Part shown: one piece after another, positions 16,695 through 23,880 of the stretch
How the letters are laid out: the number at the start of each line of letters is the position of its first letter
Position numbering within the stretch: the stretch's first letter is position 1
NCBI GenBank assembly: GCA_038745855.1
Contig: JBCDLC010000004.1
Coordinates: 1 to 64,000, forward strand
Length of the DNA stretch: 64,000 nt
Reading direction: 5' to 3'
DNA from: UBA5336 sp038745855
GTDB lineage: Bacteria; Pseudomonadota; Alphaproteobacteria; Caulobacterales; Hyphomonadaceae
Made by a program: the position numbers and the translations under genes
The notes under the pieces: model-generated
The model's database searches: none
Seen by the model: only the letters and a program-made list of their open reading frames with translations
What the model was told of the DNA's origin: nothing

Positions 16695-17798
16695 GTGGCG
16701 ACAATCATAGGCACAAGAAACAGTGATGAACTGCTCGGCACTGAAGACGATGATATCATCCGAGGCTTGGGCGGGGATGACTTGCTCCGTGGCCTCGGCG
16801 GCGATGACCGGCTCGAAGGTGGCGGTGGCAATGACGAGATCGAGGGCAACGACGGCAACGATTTCATCCTGGCCAGTCGCGGAAATGACGTCATACGTGG
16901 CGCAATGGGCGACGATATCGTAAATGGCGGCCCTGGGACTGATACCATTGATGGCGATGACGGTGATGACACGTTGCGGGGCGGCACAGGCGATGATCGC
17001 ATCCGTGGCGGGACAGGCAATGACGTAATCCAAGGGCAGGCTGGTGATGACAGTCTATTCGGGCTCGCCGGAGATGACATCATTCGCGGCGCGCTTGGGA
17101 ACGATATTCTGCGCGGCGGTAATGGCGCAGATCAGCTATCAGGTGCCCTCGGAAATGACGAACTCACCGGCGCGCGGGGCGACGACTTCTTGGCCGGCGG
17201 CGCAGGATTCGATTTTCTCGAGGGCGGCGACGGTGACGACCGCTTGCTAGGCGGAACAGATGACGATGTCCTTTTTGGCGACGCTGGCGATGATACGCTT
17301 AATGGTGGCTTTGGAAGCGATCTTCTCGTAGGCGGACGCGGAAATGATAGACTTCGCGGCGCGGACGGAGTGGACCTTCTTGATGGTGAGTCCGGAAACG
17401 ACCTGCTTGATGGCGGGGCCGGGGACGACATTCTGATCGGCAGCCTCGGATCTGATGTAATGACCGGCGGAGAGGGCACAGATATATTTGCGTTCGACGG
17501 TGTTTTGTTCGGAAATACGACGATCACGGATCTGCAAGAAGATGACTTCGTGCTCTTTTCGAATTTCGGTTTCACGAGTGTCGACGAAGTATCTGAACGC
17601 TTCTCGCTCACCCGGGCGGGCGACGGCTTTGCGGTCGTTTTCACGTTCCTGTTCGGGTCGATCACCTTCCTTGACACGTCTTTGGAGACAATTTCGAGGG
17701 TGGCCCGGTTTGATCAGCCCTTGAACAGGTCCGCGCAACCAGACCTGCCAGCCTTCGACAGCGCGTTTGAGGAAGCGGTCCTTGATTTTCTTTCCTAG
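16695..17798 (+). CDS. RTX (hemolysin-type) calcium-binding repeat protein
   Basis: 367 residues from a GTG start. Nonapeptide GGxGxDxLx repeats begin almost at the N-terminus and continue to about residue 265, and should form a calcium-loaded parallel beta roll outside the cell. The last ~100 residues are non-repetitive, with an acidic/hydrophobic tail (EAVLDFLS) consistent with a C-terminal type I secretion signal. No signal peptide. No type I exporter gene is adjacent. The repeats give the DNA a 27-base periodicity. Confidence 0.88.
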   Translation: MATIIGTRNSDELLGTEDDDIIRGLGGDDLLRGLGGDDRLEGGGGNDEIEGNDGNDFILASRGNDVIRGAMGDDIVNGGPGTDTIDGDDGDDTLRGGTGDDRIRGGTGNDVIQGQAGDDSLFGLAGDDIIRGALGNDILRGGNGADQLSGALGNDELTGARGDDFLAGGAGFDFLEGGDGDDRLLGGTDDDVLFGDAGDDTLNGGFGSDLLVGGRGNDRLRGADGVDLLDGESGNDLLDGGAGDDILIGSLGSDVMTGGEGTDIFAFDGVLFGNTTITDLQEDDFVLFSNFGFTSVDEVSERFSLTRAGDGFAVVFTFLFGSITFLDTSLETISRVARFDQPLNRSAQPDLPAFDSAFEEAVLDFLS

Positions 17799-17813
17799 AT
17801 GGCTTCACCTGGA

Positions 17814-18566
17814 CTACAGCCAACCGGCTTCCCGAACTGCCTTCGCGTAGGTTCTGGACACGGGAACTTCCGCGCCTGACTTCAGGACCAATATCACCTT
17901 GTCGCCCTGTTTACGGACGGCTTCGACGCCGGGGGCCGCCACCCACCAGCTCCGGTGAACCTGGAGGCCATCAGCGCCACCAAGTTCGCGGATTGCATCG
18001 GCGAGGCGCATGAGGATCAGTTCCTCACCCAAGCTCGTGTGAACCCTGAGGTAGTGATCCTCTGAAGCAACGGCATGCAGCGCGGCGCTTCGATACTTGA
18101 TCGGCAATCGCTCGAGGAACGCTGCGCAGGGGTCTAACGACTCCTGGTCCTTGTCGCCATAGAGTTCCTTGGTTTCGTCGTGACGCCTGAGAAACCAGCC
18201 GCCGATCGTGATCACTACGCTGATGACAAAGACATAGATATACTGGATCGCCCAACTCTGCATGGGGGGTGGCCCAAGCAGCACGGCTTCGAGGATGAGT
18301 AGAGCGATCCATACCGGGATTGCGATGATCGCCGAGGCAACCATGATTTGTCCGCCCGCACCGATCCTTTCGAACCGCTCGTGAAAGACCTGCGGCGTGA
18401 CGCCGATCGACGCGATCACCCCAACAGCGAGGAAGATCAGCCACATGCCGAAACGGAGCAGGGCTGGTGTGTCGCCGCGCTCGTATACGCCGAGCCACGT
18501 GAAGAGGGCGGCCAACACCACCACAATAACCGTGCCCCTGATCCAGGCGCGAATGGTGTCTGTCAA
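17814..18566 (-). CDS. LytTR family regulator with membrane domain
   Basis: 250 residues from a TTG start with GGAG eight bases upstream. Four hydrophobic helices (about residues 8-28, 38-56, 72-94, 104-126) precede a C-terminal LytTR DNA-binding domain (about 150-250, with VASEDHYLRVHT and VHRSWWVA). This is the membrane-anchored LytTR type, a one-component sensor rather than a response regulator. It converges with the RTX gene 15 bases away and is divergent from the DUF2141 gene. Repeats in the divergent region could be its binding sites. Confidence 0.9.
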   Translation of the reverse strand: MTDTIRAWIRGTVIVVVLAALFTWLGVYERGDTPALLRFGMWLIFLAVGVIASIGVTPQVFHERFERIGAGGQIMVASAIIAIPVWIALLILEAVLLGPPPMQSWAIQYIYVFVISVVITIGGWFLRRHDETKELYGDKDQESLDPCAAFLERLPIKYRSAALHAVASEDHYLRVHTSLGEELILMRLADAIRELGGADGLQVHRSWWVAAPGVEAVRKQGDKVILVLKSGAEVPVSRTYAKAVREAGWL

Positions 18567-18588
18567 AAGCTCTGCTCCGTGACCTGCA

Positions 18589-18649
18589 ATTCACGCATCG
18601 CGAGTTGCATCTGCCGCCATTCACGCATCCTCGCCGCCGTTTCGTGAAT
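18589..18649. promoter_or_regulatory. direct repeats upstream of LytTR gene, candidate binding sites
   Basis: Two identical 11-base repeats ATTCACGCATC at 18589-18599 and 18619-18629, spaced 30 bases start to start (about three helical turns). An inverted partial copy CGTGAAT lies at 18643-18649. LytTR regulators bind direct repeats on one DNA face, so these may be sites for the adjacent regulator acting on itself and on the DUF2141 gene. Confidence 0.5.
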
Positions 18650-18744
18650 GCGGCGTAGCGCAGCCTGGCCCCTCCTGTCACCTCAGGTTTCAGCCGCCGA
18701 CGGGGCGGCAAACGTCACAACGAGTACACTTCAGGAGAACTGAC

Positions 18745-19200
18745 ATGCGTGCCTTTCACCTTTGCACCTTTGCGATCGCGGCCGCCACAATGCTGGCACC
18801 GATCCAGACGACCGCCACAGCAGAACCAAAGAATGAAGAAACCAGCTCACTCGCGCTGTCCATTGCCGCGCTCGACCCACTTTCCGGCAGCGTCCGCATC
18901 GCCCTGTTTGACGGTGGCGATGGCTACGAAGGCGACACACCTGTTGCCGGGGCCGTCGTCGATGTCACCGGCCAGACGCTTACCACGACTTTCGAAGGCC
19001 TGACGCCGGGCGTGTACGGGGTGAAACTGTTCCATGATATCAACGGCAACGGCGCATTGGATGCCAATCCATTCGGGATGCCGACTGAGCCCTTCGCGTT
19101 TTCGAACAATGCCCGTGGCCGGTTCGGTCCAGCGACCTGGGAAGACGCGCACTTCGCTGTCCGCGACAGCCAGACGACCCACACGATCACGATGCAATAA
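18745..19200 (+). CDS. DUF2141 domain-containing exported protein
   Basis: 151 residues with a signal peptide (about 1-24, cleavage after TATA). The rest is a beta-rich DUF2141 domain, recognised by the closing pattern of tandem blocks such as TTFEGLTPGVYGVKLFHD and the DxNxNGxLDxNPFGMPTEPFAFSNNA stretch. Function unknown. CAGGAGA lies just before the ATG. It is 32 bases upstream of the carotenoid oxygenase gene and probably shares its transcript. Regulation by the divergent LytTR gene is plausible. Confidence 0.88.
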   Translation: MRAFHLCTFAIAAATMLAPIQTTATAEPKNEETSSLALSIAALDPLSGSVRIALFDGGDGYEGDTPVAGAVVDVTGQTLTTTFEGLTPGVYGVKLFHDINGNGALDANPFGMPTEPFAFSNNARGRFGPATWEDAHFAVRDSQTTHTITMQ

Positions 19201-19232
19201 CGCCCGCGCGGCTGCAGTAGGGAGGCTTTCCG

Positions 19233-20726
19233 ATGACATTTCCACTCACCAGCAATCGCCGGCAGCTTCTTGCAGGTATCGGTGCAGCAGGTTTTGCTGG
19301 GGCACTTGCGCCGCGGGCTTGTTCGCAAGTGGTTTCAGCCGGAGAAATGCCGGGTTGGCAAGCTGGATACCGGACCGCGCCTGCTGCCGGTTATCCGGCA
19401 GCGCCAATGAGACGGATCAGCGGCCGACTGCCGAACGGGTTTGCCGGGGACCTTTTCAGGAATGGTCCGGCACACTTCGACTATTCGGGTGTCCACACCG
19501 GCCATTGGTTTGACGGCGATGGCATGGTCCAACGCATTCGGTTCAGCGATGGCCAGGCGGTCCACACTGGCCGGTTTGTCGACACGCCCAAACGGCGGGC
19601 CGAGCTGGCCGCACAACGCTTCCTCGCGCCTGGCTTCGGGACGGCGGGGTCGGGGGATTTCAGCGTCATGGGCCCCGATGACGTGAACGCCGCCAATACC
19701 GCCGTCATCAGGCATGACGGGCGCCTCTATGCCCTGTGGGAAGCGGGCTCGGCTTTTGAGTTGGACCCGGAAACGCTGGAAACGGTTGGGCCCAAGGCCT
19801 GGCGGGAGGATCTGAAATCCATGCCCTTTTTGGCGCACTCCAAGAGAGAGCCCGATGGGACGCTGCGGAACCTCGCGATAGGGGGCGCAACGGTGGGCAT
19901 CTACCAGATCGCTGCCAACGGCCTGGTGAGGCGTTTCGATCTCGTCGATATCGGCGCGAACGCGTACATCCATGACTGGGCCATGACGGATCGCCATCTG
20001 GTCATCCTCGTCCAACCGTGGCTCAGGACGACGCTTGGTTTCCCCGTTGTCGACCACATGGAATGGCAACCAGAGCACGGTTTGCGCATCCTGATCGTCG
20101 ATAAGGATGACACGTCTCAAATCCGTTGGGCAGAAGCCCCGCCCAGGTTCTTCTACCATACGGGCGCGGCCTGGGAGGACCGGGCCGGGGCGATCCATGT
20201 TGATCTTGGCCTCTATGCGAAGCCTGTCCTTTCGAGCGGAGCGGCCACGGGCCTCATGCGCGGTATGGCCGTTTCCGAAGGGGACACGCCACAGTCGGCG
20301 ATTTGCCGTCTCATCATCCCGCGATCGGGACCTGTCACGATCGAAGACACTGGCATTGAGGGGGAATTTCCGACGGTGCATCCGGATTTCCATGGCCTTG
20401 GACGACGCTACACGGCCTGGGTAGGTGGGCATCTGCCAGGTCGACCCGGGGCACACCGCGTGGCGGTGACGGATTGGAAGAGTGGGCGCGCCGATCATTT
20501 CGACTACGGGCCCAAACGCATCGCTGAAGAGCATGTTGTGGTTGCAAAGCCGGGCGGCCGAGATGAGGCCGATGCCTGGATCGTGGGCACAGTGCTGAAC
20601 ATCGCCAAGCAATGCCAAGAAGCCCATGTCTTCGACCTCGCTGGCCTATCCGATGGCCCAGTTGCGAGTTTCGCGGCAGACTACGCCTGGCCCCTCGGCT
20701 TCCATGGTACTTTCGCAGCCGCCTGA
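19233..20726 (+). CDS. carotenoid cleavage oxygenase (RPE65 family), Tat-exported
   Basis: 497 residues. The N-terminus has a twin-arginine-like signal (NRRQLLAGIGAAGFAGALA). The body is the seven-bladed propeller oxygenase that cleaves carotenoids or related aromatic alkenes (lignostilbene-like) with Fe(II) held by four histidines. Visible candidates lie in FLAHSKREP, YIHDWAMT, the FFYHTGAAWE stretch and the C-terminal PLGFHGTF. The substrate cannot be predicted. Tat export of such an enzyme points to a periplasmic rather than cytoplasmic substrate. Confidence 0.88.
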   Translation: MTFPLTSNRRQLLAGIGAAGFAGALAPRACSQVVSAGEMPGWQAGYRTAPAAGYPAAPMRRISGRLPNGFAGDLFRNGPAHFDYSGVHTGHWFDGDGMVQRIRFSDGQAVHTGRFVDTPKRRAELAAQRFLAPGFGTAGSGDFSVMGPDDVNAANTAVIRHDGRLYALWEAGSAFELDPETLETVGPKAWREDLKSMPFLAHSKREPDGTLRNLAIGGATVGIYQIAANGLVRRFDLVDIGANAYIHDWAMTDRHLVILVQPWLRTTLGFPVVDHMEWQPEHGLRILIVDKDDTSQIRWAEAPPRFFYHTGAAWEDRAGAIHVDLGLYAKPVLSSGAATGLMRGMAVSEGDTPQSAICRLIIPRSGPVTIEDTGIEGEFPTVHPDFHGLGRRYTAWVGGHLPGRPGAHRVAVTDWKSGRADHFDYGPKRIAEEHVVVAKPGGRDEADAWIVGTVLNIAKQCQEAHVFDLAGLSDGPVASFAADYAWPLGFHGTFAAA

Positions 20727-20789
20727 CGTCAGCCGGAGCATTGGATTATCGAGAGAAAATCGCGTCGACTTCGCATACGCCGCATCCGG

Positions 20790-20817
20790 TTGCGTGGGCT
20801 TTCGGCACTGCTATAAC
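20790..20817 (+). promoter_or_regulatory. sigma-70-like promoter for sucC
   Basis: TTGCGT and TATAAC boxes separated by 16 bases, ending 72 bases before the sucC ATG in the 163-base gap after the carotenoid oxygenase. This is the best promoter candidate for the TCA operon. Confidence 0.5.
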
Positions 20818-20889
20818 TCCTTGTGAAGGCGGCATCGGGATACCGAGGAGCGGGTTTCGTCCGCCAATCCAATCGCAGGAACTCCAGGC

Positions 20890-22086
20890 ATGAATATCCA
20901 CGAATACCAAGCCAAGGCCGTGCTCAAGGGCTTCGGCGCCCCGGTTGCTAATGGTGCACCGGTTCTCAGCACGGACGATATTGAAGCCGCGGTGAACAGC
21001 CTGCCGGGACCGCTCTGGGTCGTGAAGTCTCAGATCCATGCCGGCGGCCGGGGCAAGGGCAAGTTCGTGGAAGCCGATGCGGGCGAGAAGGGCGGTGTCC
21101 GCCTGGGTTTCTCGAAGGAAGAAGCCATTGCGCATGCCAAGCAGATGTTCGGCAAAACGCTGGTGACCGCGCAGACCGGCGCATCGGGCAAGCAAGTGAA
21201 CCGGCTTTACATTGAAGACGGGGCCGACATTGAGCGGGAGCTGTATCTGTCCCTGCTGGTGGACCGGGGCTCTGGCCAGCCGGCGTTTGTGGCGTCGACC
21301 GAAGGCGGCATGGATATCGAGGAAGTCGCGCATGAGACCCCTGAGAAGATCCTCACACTGCCGATTAACCCGTCCGCGGGCGTGACCGAAGCGGATGCGG
21401 GCAAGCTCTGCGATGCGCTCAAGCTCGAAGGTGATGCCCGCGCCGACGGCATGGCGCTGTTCCCGATCCTCTATAAGGCCTTCACCGAGAAGGACATGTC
21501 GATGCTGGAGATCAATCCGCTCATCGTCATGGATAATGGCCGGCTGCGCGTGCTCGACGCCAAGGTCAGCTTCGATGGCAATGCGCTCTTCCGGCATGAA
21601 GATATCCGCGCGCTCCGCGATGAGACGGAGGAGGATGCCAAGGAGATCGAGGCCAGCGAGTGGGACCTCGCCTACATCGCACTCGATGGAACGATTGGCT
21701 GCATGGTCAATGGCGCAGGCCTCGCAATGGCAACGATGGACATCATCAAGCTCTATGGTGAAGAGCCGGCGAACTTCTGCGACGTTGGTGGCGGTGCCAG
21801 TGCGGACAAGGTAGCGGCCGCTTTCAAGATCATCATGAAGGACCCGAACGTGAAGGGGATCCTCGTGAATATCTTCGGCGGCATCATGAAATGCGATGTC
21901 ATCGCCGAGGGCGTCTTGCAGGCCGTGAAGGAAACCAACCTTCAGGTTCCCCTGGTGGTCAGGCTCGAGGGCACCAATGTTGATGCAGGCAAGGCGATCA
22001 TCGCCAATTCCGGCCTCAACGTGATCCCCGCCGACGATCTCGACGATGCCGCTCAGAAGATCGTCAACGCGGTGAAGGCGGCTTAG
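20890..22086 (+). CDS. sucC: succinyl-CoA ligase (ADP-forming) beta subunit
   Basis: ATP-grasp subunit of succinyl-CoA synthetase, which makes ATP from succinyl-CoA in the TCA cycle. 398 residues, the expected length, starting MNIHEYQAKAVL. Motifs include HAGGRGKGK (nucleotide binding), the EINPL block near residue 205 and GGIMKCD near residue 335. The partner sucD does not follow directly: a toxin-antitoxin cassette lies between them. Confidence 0.97.
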   Translation: MNIHEYQAKAVLKGFGAPVANGAPVLSTDDIEAAVNSLPGPLWVVKSQIHAGGRGKGKFVEADAGEKGGVRLGFSKEEAIAHAKQMFGKTLVTAQTGASGKQVNRLYIEDGADIERELYLSLLVDRGSGQPAFVASTEGGMDIEEVAHETPEKILTLPINPSAGVTEADAGKLCDALKLEGDARADGMALFPILYKAFTEKDMSMLEINPLIVMDNGRLRVLDAKVSFDGNALFRHEDIRALRDETEEDAKEIEASEWDLAYIALDGTIGCMVNGAGLAMATMDIIKLYGEEPANFCDVGGGASADKVAAAFKIIMKDPNVKGILVNIFGGIMKCDVIAEGVLQAVKETNLQVPLVVRLEGTNVDAGKAIIANSGLNVIPADDLDDAAQKIVNAVKAA

Positions 22087-22139
22087 GAGCAGCGATAAGG
22101 ACGATCGAGCGCGTCGGCGCGCCCACTTTGGCTTGCATA

Positions 22140-22170
22140 CCTGTGCTGCACATAATATGCGGAGCACAGG
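22140..22170. promoter_or_regulatory. inverted repeat upstream of antitoxin gene
   Basis: Eight-base arms CCTGTGCT (22140-22147) and AGCACAGG (22163-22170) are separated by 15 AT-rich bases including ATAATAT. The site lies 25 bases before the antitoxin ATG. Toxin-antitoxin operons are usually repressed by their own complex at such palindromes. Confidence 0.6.
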
Positions 22171-22194
22171 ATATGTGGAACGTGCGTTATCGAT

Positions 22195-22455
22195 ATGGGT
22201 AACAAGAATATCACTCTCGCAATTGACGAAGAGCTGCTGGATAAGGCGCGAGTCCTCGCCGCTCTGCGCCGTACCAGCGTGAACGAGATGGTGCGCCGCT
22301 TCCTGAAACGGGAAACTGAAGCGGAGCGTCTTCATGATGAAGCGACGGCTGCGCTGCTGAAACTGTCGGAAACAAGTGAGGCGGACTTCGGAGCAGGTCC
22401 TTTCATCAGGGAAGAGACCTACAGGGGCGCCAAGCGTTTTGACCGGTGGCGTTGA
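22195..22455 (+). CDS. VapB-like antitoxin, ribbon-helix-helix type
   Basis: 86 residues. The N-terminal ~40 residues (NITLAIDEELLDKARVLAA then SVNEMVRRFL) fit a ribbon-helix-helix DNA-binding domain, and the charged C-terminus would wrap the toxin. The stop overlaps the start of the PIN toxin gene by about 17 bases. The pair sits inside the sucC-sucD interval in the same direction. The ribosome-binding site is weak. Confidence 0.8.
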   Translation: MGNKNITLAIDEELLDKARVLAALRRTSVNEMVRRFLKRETEAERLHDEATAALLKLSETSEADFGAGPFIREETYRGAKRFDRWR

Positions 22456-22855
22456 CCTGTTCCTCGATAGTAATGTGCTGCTCTATGCGGCGGGCGGCAG
22501 GGTTAGCGCGCCTGCCAAGCACGCCCGAGCCGTGGAAGTCCTGATGATGGATTTTGGTATTTCATCGCAGGTATTGGCTGAATTCTATATCAATGCGACC
22601 CGAAAAGGCCCGACGCCGCTGGCTCCAAGCGCGGCGCAGGAGTGGATAGGACTTCTCTCCAAGAGACCGTGTCAGCCCGTAGACGCGGCTGTGGTGCAGG
22701 CGGGCATTGCGTTGTCGCAGCGGTACCAGACGTCCTATTGGGACGGCGCGATCATAGCGGCGGCCAAACGGCTCGGCGCGACGACGATATTCTCTGAAGA
22801 CCTCAATAACGGCCAGAATTATGACGGCGTTACGGTCGTTAATCCCTTCTTGTGA
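22439..22855 (+). CDS. VapC-like PIN-domain toxin ribonuclease
   Basis: 138 residues from a TTG at 22439, the start nearest the conserved N-terminus; a longer frame would begin deep within the antitoxin gene. PIN acidic residues are visible: the first Asp in FLDSNVLLYA, a Glu in VLAEFYI, and the later Asp in SYWDGAIIAAA with a final SEDLN. Such toxins are Mg-dependent RNases that inhibit translation, held inactive by the upstream antitoxin. The stop lies 25 bases before the sucD ATG. Confidence 0.85.
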   Translation: MTGGVDLFLDSNVLLYAAGGRVSAPAKHARAVEVLMMDFGISSQVLAEFYINATRKGPTPLAPSAAQEWIGLLSKRPCQPVDAAVVQAGIALSQRYQTSYWDGAIIAAAKRLGATTIFSEDLNNGQNYDGVTVVNPFL

Positions 22856-22880
22856 TCAACACACACGCGACAGGAACCCT

Positions 22881-23783
22881 ATGTCCATTCTCATCGACCG
22901 CGACACCAAAGTCATCGTCCAGGGCCTGACCGGCAAGACTGGTAGCTTCCATACCAACCAGGCGCTGGAGTATTTCGGCACAAAGATGGTGGCAGGGACC
23001 CATCCGAAGAAAGCCGGGACGGAATGGGAAGCCGACAATGGCAAGAAGCTGCCGATCTACGCCAGCGCGGGTGACGCCAAAGAAGCGACGGGTGCGACGG
23101 CGTCGGTGATCTATGTTCCACCCGTCGGCGCAGCAGCGGCGATCGAGGAGGCCATAGATGCCGGGATCGAGTTGATCATCTGCATTACCGAAGGCGTGCC
23201 CGTGCTCGACATGGTGCGCGTCAAAGCCAAGCTCGACGCCTCCAAATCCCGTCTGATTGGGCCGAATTGCCCGGGGGTCCTGACGCCGGAGCAATGCAAG
23301 ATCGGGATCATGCCCGGCAAGATCTTCTCGACCGGTTCAGTGGGCGTCGTCTCGCGCTCGGGCACTTTGACCTATGAAGCGGTGTTTCAGACCACGCAGG
23401 AAGGCCTGGGCCAGACCACGGCCGTTGGCATTGGCGGTGATCCGGTTAAAGGAACCGAATTCATCGACATGCTCGAGCTGTTCCTCGCAGATGACGCCAC
23501 CGAGAGCATCATCATGATCGGTGAAATCGGCGGTTCTGCGGAAGAAGAGGCCGCGCAGTTCATCAAGGACGAGGCCGCCAAGGGCCGGAAGAAGCCGATG
23601 GTTGGGTTTATCGCCGGCCGCACAGCCCCCCCCGGACGCACCATGGGTCATGCCGGTGCGATTGTGTCAGGCGGCCAGGGCGGTGCGGAAGACAAGATCG
23701 CGGCAATGGAAGCGGCGGGCATCAAGGTTAGCCCAAGCCCGGCTCGGCTGGGGAAGACCATGGTCGAGGTGCTCAAGGGCTGA
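22881..23783 (+). CDS. sucD: succinyl-CoA ligase (ADP-forming) alpha subunit
   Basis: CoA-binding subunit with the phosphorylated histidine. 300 residues from MSILIDRDT; upstream in-frame residues overlap the toxin gene and are not needed. QGLTGKTGSFH is near the start and the active histidine lies in TMGHAGAIVSGG near residue 256. It is separated from sucC by about 800 bases holding a toxin-antitoxin pair, yet keeps the same direction, followed by sucA after 97 bases. Confidence 0.97.
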   Translation: MSILIDRDTKVIVQGLTGKTGSFHTNQALEYFGTKMVAGTHPKKAGTEWEADNGKKLPIYASAGDAKEATGATASVIYVPPVGAAAAIEEAIDAGIELIICITEGVPVLDMVRVKAKLDASKSRLIGPNCPGVLTPEQCKIGIMPGKIFSTGSVGVVSRSGTLTYEAVFQTTQEGLGQTTAVGIGGDPVKGTEFIDMLELFLADDATESIIMIGEIGGSAEEEAAQFIKDEAAKGRKKPMVGFIAGRTAPPGRTMGHAGAIVSGGQGGAEDKIAAMEAAGIKVSPSPARLGKTMVEVLKG

Positions 23784-23880
23784 TATCACGAAGAGACAAT
23801 CGACGGTGACGGGTGGCTCGGACCCCGTGTTCGGCGCTATCCTGCATCGTTTCGGACCCAGCGGCTGAAGGACCGATTTC

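Noticed and set aside
16700..17500. 27-base periodicity resembling a minisatellite or CRISPR-like array
   Set aside because: The period equals nine codons of the RTX repeat; units are diverged at DNA level and have no constant-repeat/unique-spacer alternation.
19335..20627. 430-residue minus-strand frame over the carotenoid oxygenase
   Set aside because: No motifs and His/Arg-rich; the plus strand encodes a full oxygenase with a Tat signal.
20746..22335. 529-residue frame antisense to sucC
   Set aside because: It covers sucC completely on the other strand, shows no family features, and sucC is unmistakable. A high-G+C shadow.
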